Below the pieces are notes generated by a model, which saw nothing but the letters and a program-made list of their open reading frames with translations, had not been told where the DNA came from and made no database searches. 64,000 nt of DNA, from positions 32,179,023 to 32,243,022 of the forward strand of contig CM057228.1 in NCBI GenBank assembly GCA_029891385.1, in the 5' to 3' direction. The translations under genes and the position numbers were made by a program. This document shows positions 36,200 to 50,116 of this stretch, one piece after another. Each line of letters opens with the position of its first letter. The stretch's first letter is position 1. Origin of the DNA: Erythroxylum novogranatense. Taxonomy: Eukaryota > Streptophyta > Magnoliopsida > Malpighiales > Erythroxylaceae.

Positions 36200-38880
36200 C
36201 CTTACTCAAGGCTATCAACTACATAAATAGTTAATGTACTTGGTTGTCTAATACAAAAGGATCCTTTATATAATATAACTTTTTGAAGTTTACTCGAGTA
36301 AGCCTATAATCATCTTTCTCCTCTTGTAACCAACAACATTTGAATAACACTACATTGAACTGTCTCTATTAATCCACTTTAATAATTTCTTTTATTATGC
36401 CATAATAATTCTTTTTTCAAGTGTTGGATTTTGGTCTCTAGAACTTACGAAACTCATAGTTAAAACTATCAAAGAAACTCCACTATTTTGACTCTTATAC
36501 TTTAAATCCCTTTTTATAGTCATGGACTTATACCCATTAGTAAAATAACTTGAATGTTTCTTTGCCACACTATTAAGGCCTTTGAATAACCAACGAATAT
36601 AACTTGTGTCATTACAAGATTTCATCTTATTTTAAAACTATTGGGGAAACTCATTGCAATGATCTTATGTCATTACCCACCAACTTCTTTTACCTCTTGT
36701 CTCTTTCAAACTGTAATGCTTCTTGAAAGAAATAATATAGGTTAATCATTATGGTGGGAATAATAAATTGATCTTAATATGGATAAATAGTGTATTTTTA
36801 TTTTATTTTACATCATTGAGCTTGATGTGTTGTATTTAAGTCTAAATTGACTGCTTTTCCTTTCCCTACTCTTTCCCTCAATATGATGACCAAAATTTTG
36901 AAAAAAAAAAGAAGATACTTCAATAAGATTTGCATTATCATTGCCTTCCATATATCTAATATGCTTTTCTCTCACCGCATAATGCATATAAATACAACAA
37001 AAATTTGCTTACTCATAAACTAAGTGCACTTTACCCTTCCAATTGGCATTCATTATGAATTCATCTTTTCAACCTACCTATATGCCTCTAAAAAAGGTAT
37101 GTAGAGTGACAATGCACTGGTCTAGCAAATTTGATTTGCTTTGGAAAGTGAATATGCAAATGGACTATATTATCAAAGAAATAAGGACAAAAGATTGTTT
37201 CAATTTAACATAGTACTCCTAAAATTTTTTTCCTAGATGCTCAAGATTTCTTGAGTTAATAGTTTTATTACACACCCCTTTGAAAATAACAATCAGTATA
37301 CATATAAGTGTTTTTTTGAGAGCAAATTAGAGTAATGTTGCACAATAAAATAAGCATCATGAATTTTGTATCGTAATATTTTCTCTTACTAACATTAACA
37401 CATCATGCAATATTTAATACATATCTTATAATTGTTTCATATTAAACTGATAAGTACATCTACTTTAACAGGTGCAAATATTAACCTTGCATTAAGATAA
37501 TATTTTGAGTTACTTAGAATCTTTAACGAAGTTCCAAAATATTTTCATTTTTCTCAATGTGCATCACATGAAGATTATGTTAGAACCCATTATGCATTTA
37601 ATAATGTAAAAAATATAGAACTTTTCCTCAAAAGATTATCACTTAATGTTTTTTTTTTAATCCTTTCCAAAAATATTATGATATCCATTAATAAGCTCTA
37701 TCACATTAGATCCTAACAAAGGAATTGATGATTCTTATAACTCTATTTCACCATTGAATGGTCTCTTATCACACCTCAAAGGATAATTTATATCCAAAAA
37801 TCTTTGATGATTGAGATGGTAAATCTTTTGACTATTTTTATATATTAAGAGTAACTTTTACAATGAAAATTAATACATGCTAGCTTTACCTTTATACTCC
37901 ATTCAGATAACATTACATATTCAGGAAATTCACTAATTTTTCATAACAAGGTTACATGCATCTTAAATGATTGGTTAGTTAAAGCATCATATATCTCTAC
38001 CCAAAACTCCTACAACTTCGTTAGTTTTTTAATCAATGGCTACCAAAAAAATCAATATCCTTTCAAAGAGAAATTGAACTAATTATAATCTAAGACAATA
38101 TTATTTTTTTTATTTTAGAAGTCTCTACGATTTTAAATTATAGTTTACTAAGATTATAGGCCATGTACTATATGAAACACTCATTGTGTTAAATAGTTAT
38201 TCCATTTCATGAATTCGACTAATTATATGCATGACAACCTCAATTTAATGGGACATATCTAAATCACTTCAATGGGATTTGCCTTGCTTTTGAGGTAGTA
38301 TCATCATCCCCATTATATTCACTACAATAACTTTGTTTCCACCTAGATACATCATATAGTCTGTAGTTGGTTGCTTTCTACTTATCACCAGTCATTAGGA
38401 TATGCATATATCTTTTCATAGTAAAGTCCTAAATCTTTCATAAGTATCTTTATTGCATTAAAATATTTAAGAATCTTTGCATTGGAAAAGGCCTTTTTAA
38501 GTGTCTCTATGAGATTATTATATGTTACATTACTAATTCCATAGATACGCTTACAAAGAAATAACTGAATGGTTAAAGAAAGTTAAGAAAAACTTTAACA
38601 ACCATGATGTAACTCTTGTTTCCGCTATACTAGCCTAAAGAACTTCTTAACATTAACATTTAGTCCATTCTTAACTCTTACATAACTATTGGTTCTTTCA
38701 TCTATATTTATAAAGGTGTCATATAGTAATCCACCCATATTATCATACATAGACCTTCCATCAAATTCATTATTATCATCCATATCCATACTTGTGTTAA
38801 TTGATCCCTCCTTATTAAATTCCTAACCATCATATCCTAGAGCAAATCCACCAACAATTAAACAATCATAAAAATTTCTA
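36200..38880 (-). pseudogene. Decayed CACTA (En/Spm) transposase, TNP2 type
   Basis: On the minus strand the TNP2 order can be followed in broken frames. Near 38450-38390: DLGLYYEKIYAYPNDW (family: LGL.YE.I.AC.ND). Near 38330-38280: a SRWK-like block, then IPLKWFRYVPLN. Near 37200-37010: FFDNIVHLHIHFPKQIKFARP, then LKR, IHNECQLEG (family: VHL..HL..E....GP..RWMYPFER). Near 36680-36395: EFPQ.F, then a 76-codon open stretch with IRWLFKGLNSVA, YFTNGYKSMT and QNSGVSLIVLTMSF (family: QNSGV). Near 36260: KKLYYIKDPFVLDNQVH. Stops and frameshifts are frequent, so it is long dead. CACTA termini and the 3-bp target duplication were not found. Confidence 0.85.
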
Positions 38881-41382
38881 ATAAATCAATAATGATTACA
38901 ATACTTGTTGTATGGATAATAAAATTCATTCTGTTAGCCACCTTAGAAAAAAACCTTTTAAGAAAATGATCAACTACACTCATATATTCACCACTATATT
39001 TAAGGTCATCTAATGTGTATTCCCTTTTCTATAGACGAATTGTTGTTTATTAAAAGCATTGCAAGTCTAATTTTAACATTGCAAGTCTAATTTTTACTAT
39101 ACTTTTCTAAATGAAGAGGAGGATATAATAAATTGCAAATAATCTTAACTTGAATTTGAGGTGCTAAATCAAGTCTTAAAAAGAAAATTTAACAATGTTA
39201 ATGAATAAAACCAATACTATAACATGTATAATGTCTTAAAAGAATGTATAAGTAAAATTTTCAGTTTATGGTCTACTCTTGCAACAAGTTGCAATATCAA
39301 TGTTAGCATATTAGAAACCATTATTTAAAGTAACACTACTATAAATGCATAAACTTTTAATTCGAACAAAGAAACTATTACTAGATAGATACATAGCTGC
39401 AAAATAAAATAAAATCAATGTGATTTCTAAATTTGGATAACCTCATGAAGCTTTATGATGCATCTTGTATAGTTGGAAAATATTATTATGACATAATAAA
39501 CTAATTCAAAGTGCTATTAAATTGTTTAAAAGAAATATATATAAAGTATCCCAAGAGTCAACTTGTCAATTTGGATTTTTCTTCAATTAGATGCAAATCC
39601 AAATGCTTTACTAGTAATTCTACGATTTGAAAAAAAGGGTAGTGAACTTATATGTTACTTCCACAATGAAAGTAATTATTTTTACTTGGGAAGTTACAAT
39701 AGAATCATATGGAAAGTAGCTTATATGTTTATATTATTATTTTAAATATTATGATAGTTAATTAAGGTATTTGATAATTCAATTGGGACTTGTGACTTAT
39801 TTTTCTATTATTAGTTACTAATTTTTAAGCAAAGAAAAGAAAAGAAACATGACATTGGTATATTATTAGTGAGACTATGATTAATTTATTTAGAACTATT
39901 TTTAAATCAAATTTTCTTTAAATATTAATATTAAAGTGCTTGAAGTTTTGTAGAAGATAAAAGGTATTAGGAAGACAGTTTGTTATTTCACTTTGAAATA
40001 ACTTAGATGTTGGAAAAAAAAAAAGTGTTACTGCCATCTTGCCTTTATTTGGAATAATCATTAGGTTTAGAGTTAGAATTGAAAGTTCTTTAGAACTACA
40101 AAATTTGGTTTTTATGTGTTATTAAATTATGAATTGGACATGTTTTCTTTCATTTTGAATGTTATAAGAGTAAAATGGTCCCTTTATGCATAAGAGGAAA
40201 AACATTTGTGAAGAAATACAATAGGGATTTTACTTAAGGAGATAAGGCACAAGAAAATGATTAATGGGCAAGAAACAATTCCTGATCATATATTTAAAAC
40301 CTAGGATGTTATGTAAAGCATTGTTCGTGCTTGGTTGCAATTTTAAATATACTTCTCCCTAGTAAAGTTATTTTAAATTGTACATAATAAAATTCCTTAC
40401 CCATCTTTGATTAATTTCAAATTATCTTTTTCACTTTTCTTGCCCAATAATAAAGTTATTTGGACCAAAATGGCATTTGTATGATTTAACACTAAGCTTA
40501 GTTTGTGTATCATATCACTGGATATAATCTATGCCTAAAACACATCGTTAGTGCCAAGATGTATACCAAAAAAATTTATTGTTAGCTGAAGTTGCATAAA
40601 GTGGTAGTAGAAATTTTGAGAAGATAAGAATTATACTTTTTCAGTGGTTTCTTATATTGCTTTATGAAAGAGACACTATATTTGTGTATTTGGTTCTATT
40701 TCTTTTTAAAATATGAATGCGTGTTTGAAATTGATTTCTTATTTATGATTACAAAGTTTTTAAGTTACTATAACTTGGCTATATATCTTGTAAACAAGAA
40801 TCAAAACATGAATTTTTTTTATGGATTTGAAAGAAATTATAATGAGAAGCATTTTTGTAGAACATATGACACATCAACTTTTGCTAAGGGTCATAGATTT
40901 ATCTATACCTATCGTACCAAAACACAAAAACAAGAAGAAACTAAATAACTTAGAAAATGAAGCATAAAACTTACTTTGTTTTTAGTATAATCACTTAAAA
41001 ATAATTATATTTGAACTGAATTTGGTATGAGACACTCCTTCAATGATAAATTCCTTTTTTCTTTACCTCATACAATCCAAAAAAAAAAGAAATACTCATA
41101 AAAAAGATTTATAAAAACACAACTTTAAAAAAAAGTTACTATCTTAAAGTTCAAAGAATAGTCACAAAACTAAAGAAGCAATAAAAACGAAAACCATAAA
41201 TGATAAAGGTGAAAGTTATAGTAAATGGAAGCATAAGCAATGGTATCTACAAGAATTGTTGTACTATTTATACTTAGAGACAACTGAACCTTTAAAAAGA
41301 TAGATTCATAAGCAAATTAATATATTAAAATAGAGACATGTATATAGAGAAATGTCAAATGGCATTAATGTACTTAAGTTCA
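38881..41382. other. AT-rich intergenic DNA, no gene recognised
   Basis: Some of it may be the 5' part of the CACTA element, since it lies upstream of the transposase on the minus strand. Frames at 39563-39745 and 40664-40948 (+) have low-complexity composition and no similarity I know. Confidence 0.5.
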
Positions 41383-44300
41383 TGTGACACCTATATATAC
41401 ACCCTGGGAGGATATTGTGAATGCCACACACACAGAAACATTCAGAATACAAAACATTCCAAAACATTTCATACATGCATTTCCAGAATCTTAAATAAAC
41501 ATACATTATATATCATTCCAAACTTGTTCAAAACATACATAGATGATATCACATGATCTTAATAAAATTCATCCCAAAAATCTAAACCATTTTAAAATAT
41601 AGTTATTATGAAAACTTACATTCGGAATCATGCATTTTACATGCAAGCCAAAATAAACCCAAAATATATTTTTATATAAAAAAAGACTCAGACTTTATTG
41701 ACCATTGCGATTGACTAGTCCCAGTCCTTAAGTCCTTCTCTTTGAACCTACACAGGGCAAATCCACCGTACTAAACATACAACTTAGTGAGTAATAACTA
41801 ATTTACATTAAGAGATTGTTTTAACAAGAAATCAGACATATTGCATTTCAGAACAGGTTTTATAAAATTAACAGAACTACATAACACAAGAGGGTATAAA
41901 CCTTTTAGATTCAAAACATAATTTGGTTTATGTCAGAATCAAACAAATATCATAATACAAAATCAAATGACTGCTAAATCCATTTACAGAAGCGGGTAAT
42001 GGGACTTATATAGAAGAGATTGAAGTCTCGACACCGAAATGTCCAGAAGAGACCAAAGTCTCAACACCGAAGTGTCAATAATAGAAGACACTGAAATGCC
42101 ATTAACAGAAGACACCGAAGTGTCACAGAAGCAACTGCAGATCCTTCTAGACATGTCTATCTACCCACAACTAGGAATCAACAGTTTTAAAACAAAACAA
42201 GGTCATTTCAAACATTTCATGTGCAAAGAAAGTAGTCAATCATATTCACATGCAAGTAGCACTTCCAATTATATAAATATGCATCAAATGCCTCGAACAA
42301 TCATTGTCTGGAATTCAGAACACAATTAGCATAAATCAAGTTCAACAAGTAGAACAAAGTAAGGTGTGACCATCTAAGATTACTCACAAAAGCTCCTTTA
42401 TTGCTTATTTCCTCGAAGTCTTAGCCATATCTGGAAGTGGTCGCTCTATGTGTTCCTCTATAACATTTAACATATATATAAATCACTATTGTGCATGATT
42501 AAGAATTCATTTATGTATACTGAATATGTATGATGTATGTTCATGACAAATTCTCAGGTATAATCCCTTACTAAACTGATGTAAACATAAACCGTAATTA
42601 AAAAGTTCTAATATTCATACATTCAATTACTATTCTAACTTTTGTTGGAAGCACCTCGTTTGGGTCAACTTTGCATAATCAATAAGTTTAAGAAAATTAT
42701 TTATTTCTATAACACTTTCTTCTAGAAAATTATTTCTCTATGTTTTAAGTCTCTATTGATACCGAGATCATTCAATTAGGTTCATTATTCTATGGGTTAT
42801 GCTCAAAATACCATAGACTGTGTACATTTAAAATTTTAGCTAGATCATGATCATACATTCAAGTTGTACAACCCATATCTCTCAATTCCAATATCTAAAA
42901 ATTACAAAATTTATACCAATTTAAAGCTAAGAGAAAAGCTACAACTTTGATATAGACACCTCAGTCTAATTAGGCCTACAACAATATAGTTTATTCAATA
43001 ACCATAGGACATGATTTCTGTCCCTAGGAGTGCTATAGTCTAAGCCAACTCTTAATTTCATACCAATTTTGAAAGTCTTAAAGATAGAATTAAAATTTGA
43101 ATTGTTCAAGAAAGTTGTAGAAATATGACTCTAGTTTAATCTAAATCATGAATCAATCAATTTAGAAATCTACAGGTCATTATAATTAAAATACCGAAGC
43201 ATGTTCATGAAAATTCTCCAGTTCATAACATTCTAGCACATACCCTCACTTTGAGTCAATCAATCTTTTTCTAATCAATTTAGATGGCTCTAAAATTTTA
43301 TGGAGAGGAAAAGAAATGTCTTAGGAGTGTATTGGTTCAATATTCAAGTCATTTGGAGGTTGGGAGACAAAGTTATAGCAAAAAGAGTCAGTACTATTCA
43401 GTATCAGAAAGCTTGATTATGCACTACTACCTTTCCATAATAGAATCATGAATTTTTGCACATTAATTCTCCAAATTTGTGCAAAAACGCTTCTCCTTCT
43501 TCTTCCTCTCTTCTACTTAATTCCTCACCACAAACTTATACCCTTTCATTTATCCCTCTAATTCACTTCCATATCAACTCAACTTAGTCCCAAAACAACT
43601 CAAATTCAAGTTTATATTCAAAACACCAAAATCAATCATACACGTATTTTACCATCTTCAACTCTCTCTCTCTCTCAACTATAAATTTTGTTTTCATGAA
43701 CAGTAACATCCCACAAACCAAAACAAAAACTATAGCCACTTACGTATGCATCCATCAACAAGCATGAAAACATCATCTATAATACTCCTCTTTCAACTCA
43801 ATAATACAAAACAACTAAAAAGTCCAAGGGTCAAATATAAACATCAAAACTGACATCTCTCACGCATGTTTCCTATTTTCTACATTTTCTCCATGTTTCT
43901 ATACTTCTTCATTCTCACTACTGAATTTATTTTTTCCTATATCACTCATGCATGAAACAATGTACAAAATATTAAAACATCATCACATGCATTCACGAAA
44001 AACTTACTTGGTTCAATGAAATTCCAGCTCAAAAGTCCAGATTTTTCTCATCCTCGCAAGCAAACAAACATCAGCTCAAACTTATACTCATCTTTAGTTA
44101 GTTCTCCAGCAGTTGAGAGTTATAAACCAAATACATAAATATGCATAACAGTTAGTTTCGGTGATGGATGAAAAGAAAAAAGAAAAGAGTTTTAGTTGGT
44201 GTTTTTCGGTGGTGAAGAAGAGATGTGAGCTGCAAAAGTGTTTTTGTTCTACACCTAACTACGTGGGTTAACAATTCAATGACACATGGCACCCATGCAT

Positions 44301-44624
44301 GTGGGTCATATGTTACCCTCCCATTTGTCTCTTATTATATTATTTTTTGGTCCAAAATACCCCAAAATTTCAAAAATTCTCTAAAATTTACCGAAAATTT
44401 TGAAATAATAATAACGTTCTCCAAAAAAATTTCAACACCTAGAAACCACAATTCTCATATTAAATCAAATTTTAAAACCATTTATTCCCGGAATTGTGAA
44501 TGCATGCATGTACAAATATTTGTATGTGTGAAAAAAATGCACTTATCAACGAATACTCAATTAGACAAAGTATATAGTGCACTGAAATTCCTTAATTTTC
44601 TAACCCCTAACATGGGGTGTTACA
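41383..44624 (-). mobile_element. Solo LTR, Tekay-like (3242 bp)
   Basis: Plus strand starts TGTGACACC and ends ATGGGGTGTTACA; reversed, the termini match the Tekay-type pattern (TGTAACACCCC...). Flanks are GTTCA (41378-41382) and GTTTA (44625-44629), a 5-bp duplication with one mismatch. It contains the related stem-loop (41770-41788) and degenerate copies of the LTR module (CTACAACTTT near 42932, AAGTTGTAGAAATATG near 43110). There is no pol inside. A 170-codon frame overlapping its right end is not supported as a gene. Confidence 0.82.
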
Positions 44625-45497
44625 GTTTAAGTTATAGAAAAAGCACCCAAAGCATAAACAAAGTCATTGAAACAACCATCACAATCATATATAAACCTTT
44701 AAAACCCAATAGTATAAACCTAGACCTGCTGAACTAGTTCATTCATTAACCATCATTTACTTTTAAGTCCAATTGTGTGCCTATATTTATAACATTAAGA
44801 AAGAAAATGATGATTTATACGGAGGGGGAGAAGATGACAACGATGGTGCTTGGTGGGGCCAATGGCAAACTTAATGATTAGGTAGCCAAGGAAGTGAACT
44901 CATAAGAGGAGATTGAATAGAGAATGATTAATAAGGGATGTTGTATGATTTTTGTAGATAGATAGGATTAAGGGAATTTCTATTGAAAAATGAGACTAAA
45001 GAATATTATATATATATAAATAGGATGGAAGTCAAAAGGGCAATGCGCCTTGATACACATGTGAGTATATATGTATGTATGTATGTATGTATATAAGTAC
45101 ACAATCTAAAATAATAACATTTTGGTTATTACTCAAATACACACACATCCACACACATGTGTGTGTGTGTGTGTACATAATCTCACTTTGGTTATTACTT
45201 AAAATTGGTACACACACACATACAAACACATATGGATACACAATCTAAAATAGCTACACTTTGGTTGTTGCTTCAAGTTGTTCTAAGTAATAATGATTTT
45301 AGTTGTTGTATTAAAAGATGCTACTTTTTATTTTATTTTATTGCCTTTTATATATATGTAAACAAATTATTATTATCATTTCTTTTTAAAATTATTAAAG
45401 GCCATATTTTAAAATCATTATATTATATTAATTTTAAGCAACATATTTTGAAACTCTAACTAGCGTGATGTAGCCTAAAGCTTTTCTTACTGCAATG
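44625..45497. other. Intergenic DNA with microsatellites
   Basis: No gene recognised. Contains (TATG)n near 45069-45090, CA/TG repeats near 45138-45176 (CACACACATG then GTGTGTGTGTGTGT) and a second CA block near 45210. Confidence 0.6.
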
Positions 45498-45620
45498 TCA
45501 GGCTAGATTGGTAGTTAGGAACTATAATCAAATAGAAGGGATTGATTTCAAAGAAAGATTATCTCCTATTGCAAAGTTGGTTATTGGTAGCATGTTTATT
45601 GCTTTGACCACAGTTGAACA

Positions 45621-45623
<3 letters not shown>
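45498..45623 (+). pseudogene. Short Ty1/copia reverse-transcriptase fragment
   Basis: Translates as ARL-like start then VVRNYNQIEGIDFKERLSPI and AKLVIGSMFIALTTVEHE, matching the copia RT block VAKGYNQ.EGIDF.ETFSPVAK. Only about 42 codons remain, ending exactly at a TA microsatellite. No rest of the element was found on either side. Confidence 0.8.

Positions 45624-45672
<49 letters not shown>
45624..45672. repeat. (TA)n microsatellite, about 24 units
   Basis: An uninterrupted AT dinucleotide run grown at the end of the copia RT fragment. Confidence 0.95.
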
Positions 45673-45673
<1 letters not shown>

Positions 45674-47437
45674 TATTAATCACTATAGATCCTTTGATTA
45701 TCAATATTAAAGAGCAAATTATAAAGAAAATTTTGAACTTTATTTAATTTTACAATACTAGCCTAAAATTTAAAAAGTGATACTAAAATGTTTCAACTTT
45801 CACTTTTTTGGAAAAATAGTCCAACATTAGACTTTCAATTAACAGTGTTGATGTGTCACATGACTTATACATGTCCTATATATATCATGTCAAATAAAAT
45901 ATTAAAAACTTAAATCCCTAAAACATTTGCAGCTCTTCTCCTTTGCAATTTGACAACTAATTCCCTATGGTTAAAATATAAAACTAGTTGATAATGAAGC
46001 TAGAAAATAAAGTGAAGAAGAAACATATAGAACTATTGAAGTTATAATAAGATTTCTTGATGAAAGTGAAGATTAAAGGTTAAGGAATTCATGAGAGTGT
46101 ATGGGCTTTCTAATAAAGATTAGTGGAGGAGAAAGTCAAGTGTATCTTATCCTTTTTAATCCAACAACTAGGTCCTTAAAGTAGAAAAATAGAACTAATT
46201 TTTATAAGTGTCTTGCTATGGAAGAAAAGGTTTTCATTCTTAGATATATTATAAACACAAAAAGATAAGGCTTTGACTTTTTTTATTTTTTAGTATATGT
46301 ATGTGGGAGTAGGTGATCCTGTAGCTGTGAAACTTGATATGTCTAAACAAAAATAAAAAGAGGTTTGCACAGTGATTTATTAGATGTATGTACTATGATG
46401 CTCCGACGGTAAGCCATTTTTGTGGTGAGAGAGGTTGTAAATACTAAAGTAGAGAAGATGATGGATACATGGTCACTTATGTTCATCATGATATTTCTAG
46501 ATAATCTAAGTTTTTTGTTATGGCTGCCAGATTTCTAAAGCTTGATATTGTCACTACGTTTGAACTTTTTTTTTAAGGGAATCATATGTTTTTCTAAATT
46601 TTCAATCAGTGAGAGACATGTCAGCCATGTATTTAATGAACTTGTTAATGTGATTTATTAGGTTAGTAATGTTAATTAAGAGTCTAATAACGAATATTTT
46701 TAAACAAAGTTAAAAGTTAGAATATTTTAACAACAGTTTTTAAAATTTAAAGTATTAAAATATTAATTTTATAATTTATTTATAATTTAATAAGAATACT
46801 TAATCCAATTGTCAATTCATTCTAAAAATGCCTTTGCGGATGCTTATCTTATGCTCTGGCTACTTTAGATTAACTTGGGATGATGGAAGAACTAATTTGA
46901 GATATGCAAACTGCTAGAATTTTCCTCTCACCCTAGTTTTCCTCAATATCATCCCCCTATTAACATGATTCAAAAGAAAAGAAACGAAAACAAATGGAAA
47001 AGTAAGCAAGAACAGCTGTCCAGTTCATAACTTTTCTATCTTAACTACTTCTCCATTTTTCACCTTGTCTCCTTCCTCAAACTTCCACTCTATTCCTTAC
47101 CTACTCTTTACCCTTCTTCTATGGACTCCTCTATTGTTCTTCCATCTTTTCACTATAACTCTCTCTCTCTCTCTAAGCTTCTTCTTTGTATGTTTATGTT
47201 ATTGAATGTCTGAAAGTGTATCTAGAAGGTTTCATTTTGCATTGAAGCTTGCCCGCATTTTGCCTACGTTTCTTGCTACTTCTTATGATACTGTTTTCAT
47301 AATTTCCTTTTTGCTTTTTTTTTTTAATATTTTCTTCATAACCAAACGACAAATTCCTTATGATTTTTCCTCTCTGTATCTCTTTATGCTTATTAAGTTG
47401 TTAATAAGTCAAGCATGATGAGATCTTTTGATTCTTT
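45673..47437. other. Intergenic DNA, no gene recognised
   Basis: Both strands have frequent stops. A 70-codon frame at 47206-47418 (+) is hydrophobic and unrecognised, with no splice or promoter context. A pyrimidine-rich stretch lies at 47030-47180. Confidence 0.5.
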
Positions 47438-48976
47438 TATTGGTTTACGTCCTATAGCCAGTCGCTTTGGTTGTAGTTTAATGACAAATTATTTAAAGGC
47501 ATTCTTTATCTTGTATACGTTTAGACATATATGATAAAGTCTACAAAATAATTGTACATTGCTAATGAAATTATAATGAGATTATAATTATGAGATTCAT
47601 ATTGCATTTATGTATTATCTCTAAATTATTCCTAGTCATTGTTCTATTAAGATTAGACATTAATGGAACGCAAAAAGACTAGCACACGTTATATTTTTCC
47701 TTATAAAGAAAGTAGTCGATCTCATAAGCTAAAGTATAGAGATACTTAAACAAACGTGTGGGTGTTTGTTAGAGAGCAAGTTCACTAAACAGATCCGACA
47801 TGAGAAATCTATTTGGAACAGTACTTGTATGTCAGACCAAGTTCACTAAACAAACCTGACATGAGAAATTCATTTGAAATATTACTTGTATATCTATGAA
47901 ATTCTCATTATGATGATTGTATAAGTGATCCTTTGACTTGAGGTCACCAAAATTATCTCATATAGGGATTTCTATATTTTGATACTACTTATGATCTATT
48001 TTTTCATTGTTCTCAGTTAGTATTGATTCAGGAAATCCTTAGCTAATTGGAATGACACTTTCTAATAGTTTACAAATGTCATTAACTGAATCGATAGCTA
48101 ATGGATGAGAACTAATATGATTGAACTCAAAATAGAGCAAACATTAATTTCATGCTCTATGTCTATGATGAAAGGATTTTTTTACAAAAAAATCATGCAA
48201 GGAAAGATTAGTTAAACCTTTTTGACATTCCTAAATATTTAGATGGTCATAACGTATTACTGGACGTCAATCTTAATTTATGATTGTAAATCGTTTAATT
48301 GGAGAATTAAAAATGAATTAAAAGGAGATTTAATTGATCTAATTATAATTATAATTATAATCATTGCCAACATATTTGGGAACCTAATAGGTCTCACATA
48401 TAGAATGGGTTGAAGAGAACAAAGTTAATTTAATCAAGTTGGACTTGATTGTAAAGTTTGAGAAACTTTATGATGAAATGCGAGATATTTGATAAATAAG
48501 GATCAATATGAGATAGTAAATCTTATATGGGCATAATTAGTATTTAATTAGAATTATTTGTAATTCTAAATAAAGTTTGATTGAAATTAGAATTTAATTT
48601 TAATTAGATTACCAAAAAGTCTAGAAACCTATTATAAATAGGCTTAAGTTCTAAAAAACTAACACTTCTTGCTTAACCTTCTCTGTAAGAGTTACATAAT
48701 TCTCTCAACTCATTATGTAGATATCATTATGGGACGAACATTTATGCAATTATAGTGGTTGAGACAAATCAATTTTGAAAACGGATTGAGGGATACGACA
48801 AGATAAAGATCAAGCTTCGGAATAAGGTACAAATTAAGTTTTCGCTTTGTTATGATTTATGTTAATAATTTTATAGAATTAAAGAGATCTTGATTTTTAG
48901 GAAATGAAAAGTTATAAAAAAGTCTCGTAAATATTTCGTTGCAATCAGGATCAAATTTTGACCTAGTTTCCCAACA
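47438..48976 (+). mobile_element. Solo LTR, second LTR family, copy B (1539 bp)
   Basis: Aligns along its length, in opposite orientation, to 52635-54248 (for example the GGTTGTAGTTTAATGACAAA start region and the promoter block TTATAAATAGGCTTAAG near 48632). It ends TTTCCCAACA. Flanks TCTTT (47433-47437) and TCTTC (48977-48981) agree in 4 of 5 positions. The TATAAATA at 48633-48640 is the likely LTR TATA box. No coding sequence. LTR alone does not tell copia from gypsy; size and termini fit a copia lineage with long LTRs. Confidence 0.78.
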
Positions 48977-49222
48977 TCTTCCTCTCCTTATCTCTCTTTT
49001 GTTGATAAATCCTTTAAGTTGAGCAAAGTTGTTGCAATTTGACCAAAAGGAGGGCTTAATAAGTGCCTCGCAGAAGGGGGGAAAATAAGATTTATATACA
49101 AGAAAAGTTTCATGACCAATGATTTAAGGTTTAGATTGAGATATGATCCCTTGCAGATGAAAAATTTATGAAATTTAAAAGTCATGTGGAACTTCTATTT
49201 GTATAAAAAAAGATAACATTAA

Positions 49223-49443
49223 CTTTTATACCAATTCAGAGATCTTGTTGCATGCAATATCAATTTGTTGAAACTAAGCGTATTGATATTATAAATTTCC
49301 TAAACTGAATAATGGAGTTAAATAGTGTTGTGAACTCATGTTGCCTTTTATACCAATTCAGAGATACTGTTATGTGCAATATAGATCCACTGAAACTAAG
49401 CATATTGATCCTGAAACTGAGTAGTAGAGTTAATTAGTGTATT
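49223..49443. repeat. Imperfect tandem duplication, period about 122 bp
   Basis: CTTTTATACCAATTCAGAGA begins both units (49223 and 49345). ACTAAGC.TATTGAT and the ..GAGTTAA.TAGTGT segments repeat in the same order. The second unit is about 22 bp shorter. Confidence 0.8.
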
Positions 49444-49972
49444 TAACTAGATTTGCTTTACCATATAGCATGTGTCATTCACTTACTTGTTTGGTAATGT
49501 CACTTGAAGTTGTTCTTTAAAATTCTAGAAGCAAAAGAGTGGATAAATGAGATTCCTCAAACTAAATTGCTCTCTGAATTCACTTTTGTACTGATTATAA
49601 CTCCTTCATCTTAGAAAAAAAATTCAGTGTTGGCATCCATTTATTATTTTGCTTCATCGCATACACTGTCAATAGTTTATACTGTTACATTTTATTATTG
49701 CTGATTTGTTTTTGGTTAGAAAGTAATAAACTTTTATAAATGAAACAATAAGTAAATTAACATGGATAAAATCCTAATAACTTGACTAGACATCACAATT
49801 CATACAGGATCAAAAGCTAGAGTAAAAGTACTACTAGCCACAAGACAACTAAACAACCAATGAGCTGGGACAAGGTTCTGCTAATCACATTGGAATTAAA
49901 CAAAACTAGATGGCCATGACCAAATAGATGAAAAACATATCAAGAAGACACTAGTACCTGCCAAGTTTACAA

Positions 49973-50116
49973 TCAATCAGGAATTAACCCCAATGTAAGA
50001 TGCTTGTATAACTCTCGTATAGTTATTTCAACCCTAGGTTCAGCTTCAACCAGAGTACAAGCAACTGATTGTAAAAGATCAGGAGGTGTTGAGTCATTCC
50101 AGTCCCCAGCTGGTGG
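49973..50116 (-). other. Possible terminal exon of an unrecognised gene (47 codons)
   Basis: The minus strand has an acceptor-like TCCTAG followed by 47 sense codons and TGA. The peptide starts PPAGDWNDSTPPDLLQSVAC and ends IRELYKHLTLGLIPD. Its balanced composition and predicted helix (ITIRELYKHLTL) look more coding-like than the surrounding AT-rich DNA. A second open stretch upstream (50200-50150: STEQTRDAATAKGIRDIKK) might be another exon or a frameshifted continuation. I do not recognise the family. It could be the last exon of a gene disrupted by the flanking LTR insertions, or chance. Confidence 0.3.

Noticed and set aside
44225..44737. 170-codon plus-strand frame, one of the longest outside genes and pol
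   Set aside because: It straddles the right end of the solo LTR (44624) in AT-rich DNA, has low-complexity composition and no similarity, so it is a chance frame.
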